Source: Conexibacter woesei DSM 14684 (GTDB lineage: Bacteria; Actinomycetota; Thermoleophilia; Solirubrobacterales; Solirubrobacteraceae). From it: a stretch of DNA of 64,000 nt. Below are positions 9,301 to 16,398 of this stretch, one piece after another. Position numbers and translations under genes: made by a program. Every line of letters begins with the position of its first letter. Positions within the stretch are counted from its first letter, which is position 1. A model generated the notes under the pieces. It did not search any database, was not told the origin of the DNA, and worked only from the letters and a program-made list of their open reading frames with translations. The DNA is taken from the NCBI RefSeq assembly GCF_000025265.1, contig NC_013739.1, positions 558,001-622,000 on the forward strand, written 5' to 3'.

Positions 9301-9523
9301 CTCTCGAGCTGAGCTCGATGCGGTCTCTCCCGGGGTTCAGATTGGCCGAGGTGACCGCCTGGCGCAGCGAGCAGTCGCTCGTGCCCGCGCACGCCTGGCC
9401 GTCGGGGGTGTCAAGCAGTCTCGTCACCGTGTAGGTGACGGCGCCGGCCGTCGCTGGCAGCGCCGCTGTTGCGGCCGCGGCGGCAGCTGCGGCGAGGATG
9501 GCGCACCAACGCTTCGTCGTCAT
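6338..9523 (-). CDS. Secreted right-handed beta-helix / Ig-repeat surface protein (1061 aa)
   Basis: Probable cell-surface or secreted protein. From the N-terminus: signal peptide (TTKRWCAILAAAAAAAATAA, cleavage near AGA-VTYTV); a CSLRQAVTSAN segment typical of polymorphic-outer-membrane/beta-helix proteins; about 330 residues of beta-helix repeats with recurring GGAI and S-x-F/L-x-x-N turns; a bacterial Ig-like module beginning DTVAPVKPVVSAPGSGE; three related modules each containing FSC-x-(I/L)-D-x-G-x-W-x-x-C; a glycine/serine linker; and a final beta-rich domain. The chosen ATG (9523) directly precedes the positive n-region; ATG 9532 is equally possible. No LPXTG motif or C-terminal membrane anchor is visible, so attachment is unclear. 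It may act as an adhesin or matrix protein. Confidence 0.83.
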   Translation of the reverse strand: MTTKRWCAILAAAAAAAATAALPATAGAVTYTVTRLLDTPDGQACAGTSDCSLRQAVTSANLNPGRDRIELSSRGSSLQRTLQISDPLTIAGNPRGLATADVTGSQPLRLLSIVSGAGSVTFSDLHFSGGAPPLSDPTGGAIHATGADVTIVRSTFYGNSSSGEGILPVRGGAIAFSGARTLTIEDSRFQRNGGPGPTGSELRGGAIYVSGGATLLVSGSRFDDNGPWGAGTHSRGGAIAAEYADVTISDSRLTENEVGGASSYGGAISVHGGRLTLVGSTLDANDAFSTGVAHGGAISATGGASASIVNSTFDSNSARGNGNDVPSALGGALYLTGATTIRSSTFVRNLAVGSAAGTTISGPIAGPAPAVSLESSIVAGGAAHSCEHVALLDDGANVVDSPSCASSATTSRVVDDIAVRPLADNGGPQPTAAPAGSSPAIDTVPGPCAVPVDQRGIARPQGPGCDAGAFELVPPPPPDTTITSGPPALANSRTATFSLVGTPGTSRLECRLDDGPSRVCGTELVVDQLEEGPHRLWVRAHSSGPPQVDATPAVHEWIVDTVAPVKPVVSAPGSGELLRSSTVMVRGSAEPGTRVTVLVDDVPDAASTTTAGNDGIYLATVALSDGSHQLSVRATDGAGNISPETAPRTVTIDTTAPTAPQRTTGPPPRTHAHETTITFTGETDATFSCALDDGAWTTCTSPVELSGLAVGTHQLLIRQHDTAGWDSPVTEITWHVLADLTTPTFTSTPAAISANATYAFDRADGTAFSCRIDHGSWSDCTSPLTLFGLTQGRHVLAVRTRDDDGGTSPAIEHAFTYDTVAPSAPTIVSAPPAETTATTVTVTFSGEAGGRFACALDGGGWNACASPTRLDGLARGSHRLFVRQLDEAGNAGTVAEVLFAVVEPPDGGGSGGGGSSGGGGSSGGGGSSGGGSAPGGSPSGGSPPGGTGGDRPVPGGGTQSVPRRATVTAPAKALVRRGQVKLGCALDRGSLRRCTIDLYLGRRRVGSGTASFRGDVRSGAVQVRLTAAGRAAAARSVSMIARLRATSADGVRLAASRAVRF
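6729..6798. repeat. 18-bp tandem repeat encoding the GGGGSS linker
   Basis: The motif CTCGAACCG recurs at 6741, 6759 and 6777, a period of 18 bases, with partial copies on each side. On the coding (minus) strand each unit gives Gly-Gly-Gly-Gly-Ser-Ser. It lies wholly within the surface-protein gene, between the Ig-like modules and the C-terminal domain. It probably forms a flexible linker that can change length by slippage. Confidence 0.85.
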
Positions 9524-9571
9524 GCGCGGCATCCTGACGCAGATGAGGCGCGAAGGCGCCAACCGTGGGCC

Positions 9572-9594
9572 TTGACATTGACGCAGCGTCAACC
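9572..9594 (+). promoter_or_regulatory. Probable MerR-type operator/promoter of the ABC exporter operon
   Basis: TTGACA (9572-9577) resembles a -35 box. It is followed at once by the inverted repeat TTGACG-CAG-CGTCAA (9578-9592; six-base arms, three-base centre). Actinobacterial MerR/TipA-like regulators typically bind such TTGAC-GTCAA dyads between or near promoter elements. The operon it precedes ends with a MerR gene. The start codon follows at 9610, so the leader must be very short or absent. Confidence 0.6.
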
Positions 9595-9609
9595 CCGCAG
9601 ACTCATGCG

Positions 9610-10407
9610 ATGGAACATCGAACGAACGCCGGAGCCGGCGCCGGCACCGCCGCGAGCGGCCCGGCGATCCGCGTGCAGGGGCTGGAGAAGGCGTACAGAG
9701 ACCTGAGGGTGCTGCGGGGCGTCGACTTCGCCGTGGAGCGGGGCAGCATCTTCGCGCTGCTGGGCTCCAACGGTGCCGGCAAGACGACGGTGGTCAAGAT
9801 CCTGTCGACGCTGCTCAAGGCCAACGCCGGCACCGCCGAGGTCAACGGCTGCGACGTCGCGACCGCGGGCGCGGAGGTCCGCGAGTCGATCAGCCTCACC
9901 GGGCAGTTCGCGGCGGTCGACGAGATCCTCACCGGGCGGGAGAACCTCGTGCTGATGGCCCGGCTGCGGCACCTGAAGGACCCGGGCCTGATCGCCGACG
10001 AGCTGCTCGCCCGCTTCTCGCTGACCGATGCGGGCGGGCGCAAGGCGTCGACGTACTCCGGCGGCATGCGCCGGCGGCTCGACATCGCGATGAGCCTGAT
10101 CGGCGACCCACCGGTGATCTTCCTCGACGAGCCGACCACCGGTCTCGACCCGGAGGCGCGGATCGAGGTGTGGCAGACCGTCAAGGAGCTCGCCGAGGGC
10201 GGCACCACCGTGCTGCTGACGACCCAGTACCTCGACGAGGCAGAGCAGCTCGCCGACCGGATCGCGATCCTCCACGAGGGCCGGGTCCTCGTGAACGGCA
10301 CGCTCGCCGAGCTCAAGCAGCTCCTTCCCCAGGCCGAGGTCGAGTACGTCGAGAAGCAGCCCACGCTGGAGGACGTCTTCCTGAGCCTCGTCGGGAGCGG
10401 ACGATGA
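9610..10407 (+). CDS. ABC exporter ATP-binding protein, daunorubicin-resistance (DrrA) type (265 aa)
   Basis: ATPase subunit of an ABC-2 exporter. Walker A is GSNGAGKTTVVK, the signature is YSGGMRRRLDIA, Walker B is PVIFLDEPTTGLDP, and the switch region is LTTQYLDEAEQLADR. The C-terminal end (PTLEDVFLSLVG) is typical of DrrA-type ATPases for drugs or lipids. The ATG at 9610 was preferred to an upstream in-frame codon at 9565 because 9565 lies in front of the operator-like dyad. The stop overlaps the permease start as ATGA. With the permease and the MerR gene it forms a self-regulated three-gene efflux operon. Confidence 0.92.
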   Translation: MEHRTNAGAGAGTAASGPAIRVQGLEKAYRDLRVLRGVDFAVERGSIFALLGSNGAGKTTVVKILSTLLKANAGTAEVNGCDVATAGAEVRESISLTGQFAAVDEILTGRENLVLMARLRHLKDPGLIADELLARFSLTDAGGRKASTYSGGMRRRLDIAMSLIGDPPVIFLDEPTTGLDPEARIEVWQTVKELAEGGTTVLLTTQYLDEAEQLADRIAILHEGRVLVNGTLAELKQLLPQAEVEYVEKQPTLEDVFLSLVGSGR

Positions 10408-11165
10408 CCAAGCACTTCGTCGGCGACAGCGCCGCCCTGCTGGGCCGGTCCCTGCGCCACATCCTGCGCAGTCCCGACACGATCATCACGACCGCGGTCA
10501 TGCCGATCGCGTTCATGCTGATGTTCGTGTACGTCTTCGGCGGCGCGATCGAGACCGGCACGGACTCGTACATCGACTACATGCTGCCCGGCATCCTGCT
10601 GATCACCATCGCCTCGGGGATCTCGTACACCGCATATCGCTTGTTCCTGGACATGCAGAGCGGGATCTTCGAGCGCTTCCAGTCGATGCCGATCGCCCGC
10701 TCGAGCGTGCCGTGGGCGCACGTGCTGACCTCGCTCGTCGCCAATCTGGTCTCACTCGTGATCGTCGTCGCCGCCGCGTTCGTGATGGGGTTTCGCACGG
10801 GGGCTGGACCGCTGGCGTGGATCGCGATCGCCAGCATCCTGATCCTGTTCACCGTGGCGCTGACGTGGCTCGCCGTGATCGCCGGTCTCACCGCGAAGAC
10901 CGTGGACGGTGCGAGCGCGTTCTCCTACCCGCTGATCTTCCTGCCGTTCGTCAGCTCGGCGTTCGTGCCGACCGACAGCATGCCCGCCGCGGTCGCGTGG
11001 TTCGCCGAGAACCAGCCGGTGACGTCGATCGTCAACGTCATCCGCGACCTGTTCCTGGAGCAGCCGGTCGGCGACGACATCTGGATCGCCCTCGCCTGGT
11101 GCGTCGGCATCCTGGCCGTGGCGTACACCTTCGCGATGGCCGCCTACCGCCGGAAGATCACCTAG
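10404..11165 (+). CDS. ABC-2 type exporter permease (253 aa)
   Basis: Membrane subunit partnering the preceding ATPase. It starts with MTKHFVGDSAALLGRSLRHI and has about six hydrophobic segments, including TAVMPIAFMLMFVYVFGG, LVSLVIVVAAAFVMGF and IALAWCVGILAVAYTFAMAA. The loop FERFQSMPIARSSVPWAHVL and the motif FLPFVSSAFVPTDSMPAAV are typical of DrrB-type ABC-2 permeases. The start overlaps the ATPase stop by four bases. The exported compound is not evident; hydrophobic drugs or lipids are usual for the family. Confidence 0.92.
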   Translation: MTKHFVGDSAALLGRSLRHILRSPDTIITTAVMPIAFMLMFVYVFGGAIETGTDSYIDYMLPGILLITIASGISYTAYRLFLDMQSGIFERFQSMPIARSSVPWAHVLTSLVANLVSLVIVVAAAFVMGFRTGAGPLAWIAIASILILFTVALTWLAVIAGLTAKTVDGASAFSYPLIFLPFVSSAFVPTDSMPAAVAWFAENQPVTSIVNVIRDLFLEQPVGDDIWIALAWCVGILAVAYTFAMAAYRRKIT

Positions 11166-11180
11166 GGGAGACTGGGCCGC

Positions 11181-11939
11181 ATGCTGACGATCAGCCAGCT
11201 GGCGCGGTACGGCGGGACGACCGTGCGGGCGGTGCGCCACTACCACCAGATCGGGCTGCTGCCGGAGCCGGAGCGGAACCGCTCCGGCTACCGGATGTAT
11301 GACGCCGCCGCGGTCGTGCGGCTGATCCGGATCCGCACCCTGGCCGAGGCCGGGGTGCCGCTGGCCAGGGTGGAGGAGCTGCTCGACGCGGTCCCGGAGG
11401 AGTTCGCCCGCCGCGTCGAGCAGATCGACAGGGAGCTGCGCGCCGAGATCCGGCGTCTGCAGGAGCACCGCAGACGGATCGCCGGGCTCGCGGCGGGGGA
11501 CAGCCTGGCGCTCCCGCAGAGCGTCGTGGGCTATCTGGACCGGCTGCGCGATCTGGGAGTCGCGGAGCGGTACATCGAGCTCGAACGGGACGCCTGGATC
11601 ATGGTCGCCGCCCGCCTGCCGGACCAGATCGACGCCGTGATCGCGAAGAAGCACGAGGAGCTGGACGATCCCGACATGGTGCGGCTCTACCTGCTGCTCA
11701 ACGAGGCGATCGGCTGGTCGGCCGACGATCCACGGGTAGTCGAGATCGTCGACGTCTTGGAGCGGCTGATGCTGCGGGCCTTCGAGGCCGGTGAGGTGGG
11801 CATGGACGAGCTCGACCAGCCCTTCGTGGACCTGATGGACGCCACGGTGGTCGAGTCCACCCCGGCAGCGGGGCGAGTGATCGAGCTGCTGGAGGAGCGG
11901 GGCTGGAAGGGCTGGACCCTGATCGAGCGCGTGCAGTAG
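11181..11939 (+). CDS. MerR-family transcriptional regulator (252 aa)
   Basis: N-terminal winged helix MLTISQLARYGGTTVRAVRHYHQIGLLPEP with the classic YR-x-Y segment (SGYRMYDAAAVVRL), then a dimerisation coiled coil (about residues 75-115) and a 130-residue C-terminal domain probably binding a ligand. No conserved metal-binding cysteines are seen, so a drug-type rather than metal-type sensor is likely. It lies 15 bases after the permease gene with a GGGGAG ribosome site. It probably controls the exporter operon through the dyad at 9578-9592. It faces the LysR gene tail to tail. Confidence 0.9.
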   Translation: MLTISQLARYGGTTVRAVRHYHQIGLLPEPERNRSGYRMYDAAAVVRLIRIRTLAEAGVPLARVEELLDAVPEEFARRVEQIDRELRAEIRRLQEHRRRIAGLAAGDSLALPQSVVGYLDRLRDLGVAERYIELERDAWIMVAARLPDQIDAVIAKKHEELDDPDMVRLYLLLNEAIGWSADDPRVVEIVDVLERLMLRAFEAGEVGMDELDQPFVDLMDATVVESTPAAGRVIELLEERGWKGWTLIERVQ

Positions 11940-11952
11940 CCCGTCCGGCTTC

Positions 11953-11967
11953 CGGCGTGCGACGCCG
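11953..11967. terminator. Possible hairpin between convergent merR and lysR genes
   Basis: CGGCGT-GCG-ACGCCG forms a six-base-pair stem with a three-base loop in the 59-base gap between the two converging genes. There is no T-run on either side, so it is at best a weak or factor-assisted terminator. Confidence 0.25.
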
Positions 11968-11998
11968 AAGACTGACGGCGTCGTCGCGCCGGCGAAGG

Positions 11999-12886
11999 TC
12001 AGCCCTCGCCGAGCGTCGCGAGGAAGTTCGCGAGCGGTGCGGAGCGGTCCTCCGCGCGCCAGAAGGCGCCCAGCTCGACCGGTTCGCCGGCGTCGCGGAC
12101 GGGGCGGAAGCGGACGCCGGCGCGGCCGAGTTGCTCGGTCGAGCCGGGCACGAGCGCGATCCCGATCCCGGCCGCGACGAGTCCGAGCGCGGTCTGCATC
12201 AGCCAGACGTCTTCCTGCACGGCGTTCGGTTCGAAGCCGGCGGTGCGGCAGGCGTCGAGCACGCGCGCGTGGAGACCCGGCATGTGGTGGCGGGCGGGCA
12301 GCACGAACGGCTCGTCGCGCAGGTCGCGCATTCGCAGCCTGCTGCGGCGGCGGCTGAGGCGATGGTCGGCCGGCAGCGCGGCGATCAGCGGCTCGCGCGC
12401 GACGGTGCGCGCGGCGAGCCGCGCGTCGGCGAACGGGAGGTAGAGGAAGCAGACGTCGGCGCTGCCCGCGTGCAGCGCAGCGACGAGGTCGTCGGGCGCC
12501 ATCTCGCGCAGGAACAGCTCGACGCCGGGGTAGCGCGTGCGGAACGCGCGCAGCACGTCGGGCAGCGTCGCGTTCGAGGCCGAGGGGACGAAGCCGACGG
12601 TGAGGCGGCCGACCTCGCCGGTCCCCGCGCGCCGCGCCGCGTCGAGCGCCTGCGCGGTCTGCACGAGCAGCGGCCGCGTCTGCTCCAGCAGCACCGCGCC
12701 GGCGTCGGTCAGCGCGATCGCGCGGCGCGAGCGGTCGAACAGCTCGACGCCGAGCGCTTCCTCCAGCCGGCGGATCTGCGTCGACAGCGGCGGCTGCGCG
12801 ATGTGCAATCGCTCGGCCGCGCGCGTGAAGCTGAGCTCCTCGGCGACCGCGACGAAGTAGCGCAGGTGGCGCAGCTCGACATCCAT
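11999..12886 (-). CDS. LysR-family transcriptional regulator (295 aa)
   Basis: N-terminal helix-turn-helix (MDVELRHLRYFVAVAEELSF, then the recognition region RLHIAQPPLSTQIRRLEEALG) and a periplasmic-binding-like effector domain from about residue 90 onward. The start ATG at 12886 has a GGAGAT sequence upstream. It lies 19 bases downstream of the acyl-CoA dehydrogenase gene on the same strand, so the two may be cotranscribed. LysR genes are more often divergent from their targets, and no divergent target exists here. Its ligand and regulon are unknown. Confidence 0.9.
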   Translation of the reverse strand: MDVELRHLRYFVAVAEELSFTRAAERLHIAQPPLSTQIRRLEEALGVELFDRSRRAIALTDAGAVLLEQTRPLLVQTAQALDAARRAGTGEVGRLTVGFVPSASNATLPDVLRAFRTRYPGVELFLREMAPDDLVAALHAGSADVCFLYLPFADARLAARTVAREPLIAALPADHRLSRRRSRLRMRDLRDEPFVLPARHHMPGLHARVLDACRTAGFEPNAVQEDVWLMQTALGLVAAGIGIALVPGSTEQLGRAGVRFRPVRDAGEPVELGAFWRAEDRSAPLANFLATLGEG

Positions 12887-12905
12887 ATCTCCATCGTATG
12901 ACTCG

Positions 12906-14054
12906 TCAGGTTGTCAGGCGCGCGAGGTGACGTGCGATCACCATGCGCTGGATCTGGTTCGTGCCCTCGAAGATCTGCATCACCTTCGCCTCGCGCATCA
13001 TGCGCTCGACGGGGAAGTCCTGCGTGTAGCCGGCGCCGCCGAGGACCTGGACGGCGTCGGTGGAGACTTGCATCGCGGCGTCGGTCGCGACGAGCTTGGC
13101 GATCGCCGCGTGACGGCTGAAGGGCAGGCCGCGGTCGCGCCGGCGCGCGGCTTCGAGCATCGTGGCGCGCGCGGACTCGACCGCGGCCGCCATGTCGGCG
13201 AGCAGGAACCCGAGGCCCTGGTGCTCGATGATCGGCTTGCCGAACGTCTGGCGCTGCCGCGCATGGTCGACCGCGTGGTCGAGCGCCGCCTGCGCGAGGC
13301 CGACGGCGACGGCCGCGATCCCGAGGCGACCGGAGTCGAGCGCCTGCAGCGCGATCGCCAGCCCCTCGCCCTCGGCGCCGACGAGGCGGTCGCGCTCGAG
13401 CGCGACGTCGTCGAAGTCGACCGTCGCGGTGGTCGAGCCGGTGAGGCCCATCTTGCGCTCGGGGCTCTGCGAGGTCAGCCCGCCGGCCTGGCCGGGCGCC
13501 AGGAAGCACGAGATCCCCCGCGAGCCCTCGCCGGTGCGCGCGAACAGCGTGTAGAAGTCGGCTTCGCCGCCGTGGGTCACCCACGCCTTCGACCCGGTGA
13601 CGCGGAAGCCGTCCCCGTCTCGTTTCGCGCGGGCGCGCATCGCGCCGGGGTCGGAGCCGGCGTCGGCCTCCGACAGGCAGTAGCCGCCGAGGAGCGTGCC
13701 GCCGAGCAGGTCGGGCAGCCAGCGCTCGCGCTGCTCGTCGCCGCCGAACGTCGCGAGCGGCCAGCAGGACATGACGTGCACGGACACGCCGACGCCGACG
13801 CTGGCCCACGCGCCGCCGATCTCCTCCAGCGCCTGGAGGTAGATCTCGTACGGCAGGCCGGCGCCGCCCCAACGCTCGGGGTAGGGCATCGCGAGCAGGC
13901 CGAGCTCGCCGAGCTGGGCGAACACGTCGCGCGGGAAGGCGCTCTCCGCCTCCGCGCGCGCAGCACGCGGTGCAAGCTCGCCGGCGGCCACGTCGCGGGC
14001 GAGCGCGACGATCTGCTCGGCCTCGGGGGTGGGCAGGAGACGTTCGGCTGGCAT
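12906..14054 (-). CDS. Acyl-CoA dehydrogenase (382 aa)
   Basis: FAD enzyme that introduces the alpha-beta double bond into an acyl-CoA. It has the three-part family layout: N-terminal helical domain, the CLSEADAGSD and SKAWVTHGG loops of the middle domain, and a C-terminal helical domain with RQTFGKPI, QVLGGAGYTQDFPVERMMRE and IFEGTNQIQ. The Glu of FEGTN is in the place of the catalytic base of short/medium-chain enzymes. The start MPAERLLPTPEA (ATG 14054) was chosen over ATG 14132, which would overlap the divergent TetR gene and add unrelated residues. A palindrome lies between the two divergent genes, so TetR control is likely. Confidence 0.92.
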   Translation of the reverse strand: MPAERLLPTPEAEQIVALARDVAAGELAPRAARAEAESAFPRDVFAQLGELGLLAMPYPERWGGAGLPYEIYLQALEEIGGAWASVGVGVSVHVMSCWPLATFGGDEQRERWLPDLLGGTLLGGYCLSEADAGSDPGAMRARAKRDGDGFRVTGSKAWVTHGGEADFYTLFARTGEGSRGISCFLAPGQAGGLTSQSPERKMGLTGSTTATVDFDDVALERDRLVGAEGEGLAIALQALDSGRLGIAAVAVGLAQAALDHAVDHARQRQTFGKPIIEHQGLGFLLADMAAAVESARATMLEAARRRDRGLPFSRHAAIAKLVATDAAMQVSTDAVQVLGGAGYTQDFPVERMMREAKVMQIFEGTNQIQRMVIARHLARLTT

Positions 14055-14063
14055 GGGGCGTGA

Positions 14064-14091
14064 GAGTACCAGGGGACATCCCACGGTACTC
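14064..14091. promoter_or_regulatory. 28-bp imperfect palindrome, probable TetR operator
   Basis: GAGTACC (14064-14070) is mirrored by GGTACTC (14085-14091), and the interior GGGA/TCCC extends the symmetry to most of the 28 bases. It lies in the 59-base gap between the divergent acyl-CoA dehydrogenase and TetR genes. It would cover the promoter region of both, a classical autoregulatory layout for fatty-acid-responsive TetR proteins. Confidence 0.6.
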
Positions 14092-14113
14092 CAAGCAGCA
14101 CTAGACTCACGGG

Positions 14114-14680
14114 ATGGCCACGGTCCCATCACGCCACGAGCAACTGCTCGGGCAGCTCGTCGAGCTGTTCCTGAGCGAAGGCATCCGCGATCTCACACTG
14201 GCCGATCTCGCCGCGCGGCTGCACTGCTCGAAGTCGACGCTGTACGCGCTCGGGCCGAGCAAGGAGCAGCTCGTCGTCGTCGCCGTCCGCAGCTTCTTCC
14301 GCACCGCGACGGTGCACGTGGAAGAGCGGACCGCAGCCGAGCCGGATCCGGCCGCGCGCATCCCCGCCTACCTGCGCGCCGTCGCCGACGCGCTGCGGCC
14401 GGCCTCGGAGCAGTTCATGAGCGACCTGCTCGCGCACCCGGCCGCACGCGACGTCTACCGCCGGAACACCGAGATCGCGGCTGAGCGCGTGCGCCAGCTG
14501 ATCGCCGACGGCGTCGCCGCCGGCACCTTCCGCGACGTGCACGCGACGTTCGTCGCGGACACGATCGCGGCGACGATGGAGCGCATCCAGCGCGGCGAGG
14601 TCCGCGCCAACACCGGCGTCGGCGACGCCGAGGCGTACGACGAGCTGGCCGCGCTCGTCGTCGAGGGAATCCGCAGCTGA
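14114..14680 (+). CDS. TetR-family transcriptional regulator (188 aa)
   Basis: N-terminal helix-turn-helix domain with DLTLADLAARLHCSKSTLYAL (residues about 33-53), then an all-helical ligand-binding domain of normal length. It is divergent from the acyl-CoA dehydrogenase gene with a shared palindrome between them, so a role as its repressor, induced by an acyl-CoA or related ligand, is a reasonable inference. The second half resembles regulators with a C-terminal TetR_C domain, but the exact subfamily was not recognised. Confidence 0.88.
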   Translation: MATVPSRHEQLLGQLVELFLSEGIRDLTLADLAARLHCSKSTLYALGPSKEQLVVVAVRSFFRTATVHVEERTAAEPDPAARIPAYLRAVADALRPASEQFMSDLLAHPAARDVYRRNTEIAAERVRQLIADGVAAGTFRDVHATFVADTIAATMERIQRGEVRANTGVGDAEAYDELAALVVEGIRS

Positions 14681-14859
14681 GCCGCAGGTCGGAGCTGAGA
14701 CGCCGTCGCAACCGACGCCCTTGACGGCGACAGGCTGGTTTCCTTTCGTCTCGCTTCTTCTTCTGGGGTGGCCGCGCCCGGCGGACGCCCGTAGGATCCG
14801 TGCGCCGAAGCCCAGTAAGGACGTTCGAATGTCGTTGTCACGAGGAGTCTGAAATCCCG

Positions 14860-16395
14860 ATGCTCATCGGAGTGCCCCGCGAGACCAACGCCGGGGAGAC
14901 ACGCGTCGCCGCTACCCCCGCAACGCTCAGACAGCTTGTGGGACTCGGCTATGACGTCGTGGTCGAGGCGGGGGCCGGTGTGCTCTCCAGCTTCGACGAC
15001 GACGCGTACGCGTCGGCGGGAGCGGCCGTCGGGTCCGCCGAGCAGGCGTGGCAGGCCGATGTCGTGTTCCGCGTCAACGGCCCGACCGTCGACGAGATCG
15101 CGAAGCTGAAGGACGGCGCGACGATCGTCGCGCTGCTCGCGCCCGCGCTCAGACCGGAGCTGGTCGACGCGCTCGCGCAGCGGCCGATCACCGCGCTCGC
15201 GATGGACGCCGTGCCGCGCATCAGCCGCGCGCAGTCGCTCGACGTCCTCTCCAGCATGGCGAACATCGCCGGCTACCGCGCCGTGATCGAGGCCGCGCAC
15301 GTCTTCGGGCGCTTCTTCACCGGCCAGGTGACGGCCGCCGGCAAGGTCCCGCCGGCGAAGGTGCTGATCGCGGGCGCCGGCGTCGCCGGGCTCGCCGCGA
15401 TCGGCGCCGCCAACAGCCTCGGCGCGATCGTGCGCGCGACCGACCCGCGTCCCGAGGTCGCCGACCAGGTGAGATCGCTCGGCGGCGAGTTCCTCTCGGT
15501 GATGGAGCTGGAAGTCTCCAGTGACGGCTACGCGAGAGCGACGAGCGACGACTACAACCGCCTCGCCGCCGAGCTGTACACCGAGCAGGCGAAAGACGTC
15601 GACATCATCATCACGACGGCCTTGATCCCCGGCCGCCCGGCGCCGACGCTGATGACCGCCGAGCAGGTCGCGCTGATGAGATCGGGCTCGGTGATCGTCG
15701 ACATGGCCGCGTCGATGGGCGGCAACGTCGAGGGCTCGGTCGCCGGCAAGGCGATCGTGACCGACAACGGCGTCACGATCATCGGCTACACCGACCTCGC
15801 CGGCCGCCTGCCCGCGCAGGCGTCGCAGCTCTACGGCACGAACCTCGTGAACCTGATGAAGCTGCTGACGCCGGAGAGAGACGGGCAGGTCAGACTCGAC
15901 TTCGACGACGTCGTCCAGCGCTCGATGACGGTCGTGCGCGACGGCGAGAGAACCTGGCCGCCGCCCCCGGTGCAGGTCTCCGCCGCGCCGGCCGCGAGAT
16001 CCGAGTCGGCGAGAGCCGTCGAGGCAGCGCCGGCCAAGGCGCCGCGCCCGGCGTGGGTCAGATACGCCCCGATCGCCGTCGGGCTGCTCGCGCTGTGGGC
16101 GGTCAACGCGTTCGCACCCGACCCGCTGCCGAGCCACTTCACCGTGCTGATGCTGGCCGTCGTCGTCGGCTACTACGTGATCGGCAAGGTCCACCACGCG
16201 CTGCACACGCCGCTGATGTCGGTCACCAACGCGATCTCAGGCATCATCGTCGTCGGCGCGATGCTCCAACTCGGCGAGCAGGACGACACCGTCATCCGCG
16301 TGCTCGCGACGGTCGCGATCCTGTTCGCGTCGATCAACGTCTTCGGCGGCTTCGCCGTGACCCGGCGCATGCTCGGCATGTTCAACAGAGGCTGA
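14860..16395 (+). CDS. pntA: NAD(P)+ transhydrogenase, alpha subunit (511 aa)
   Basis: Proton-pumping transhydrogenase subunit moving hydride between NAD(H) and NADP(H). Domain I starts MLIGVPRETNAGETRVAATP and has the NAD motif VLIAGAGVAGLAAIGAANSLGA (about residues 165-185). The RQD-like loop region and GYTDLAGRLPAQASQLYGTN follow. A proline/alanine linker leads to four hydrophobic segments (domain II part; e.g. YAPIAVGLLALWAVNAF). Soluble and membrane parts are in one chain, as in Escherichia coli PntA, not split as in many actinobacteria and Rhodospirillum. The ATG at 14860 has a GAGGAG ribosome site about 12 bases upstream. The beta-subunit gene follows after three bases. Confidence 0.96.
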   Translation: MLIGVPRETNAGETRVAATPATLRQLVGLGYDVVVEAGAGVLSSFDDDAYASAGAAVGSAEQAWQADVVFRVNGPTVDEIAKLKDGATIVALLAPALRPELVDALAQRPITALAMDAVPRISRAQSLDVLSSMANIAGYRAVIEAAHVFGRFFTGQVTAAGKVPPAKVLIAGAGVAGLAAIGAANSLGAIVRATDPRPEVADQVRSLGGEFLSVMELEVSSDGYARATSDDYNRLAAELYTEQAKDVDIIITTALIPGRPAPTLMTAEQVALMRSGSVIVDMAASMGGNVEGSVAGKAIVTDNGVTIIGYTDLAGRLPAQASQLYGTNLVNLMKLLTPERDGQVRLDFDDVVQRSMTVVRDGERTWPPPPVQVSAAPAARSESARAVEAAPAKAPRPAWVRYAPIAVGLLALWAVNAFAPDPLPSHFTVLMLAVVVGYYVIGKVHHALHTPLMSVTNAISGIIVVGAMLQLGEQDDTVIRVLATVAILFASINVFGGFAVTRRMLGMFNRG

Positions 16396-16398
16396 TCC

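Noticed and set aside
14792-14797. TAGGAT as -10 element of pntAB
   Set aside because: No matching -35 sequence at the right distance. The match is too weak to list as a promoter.
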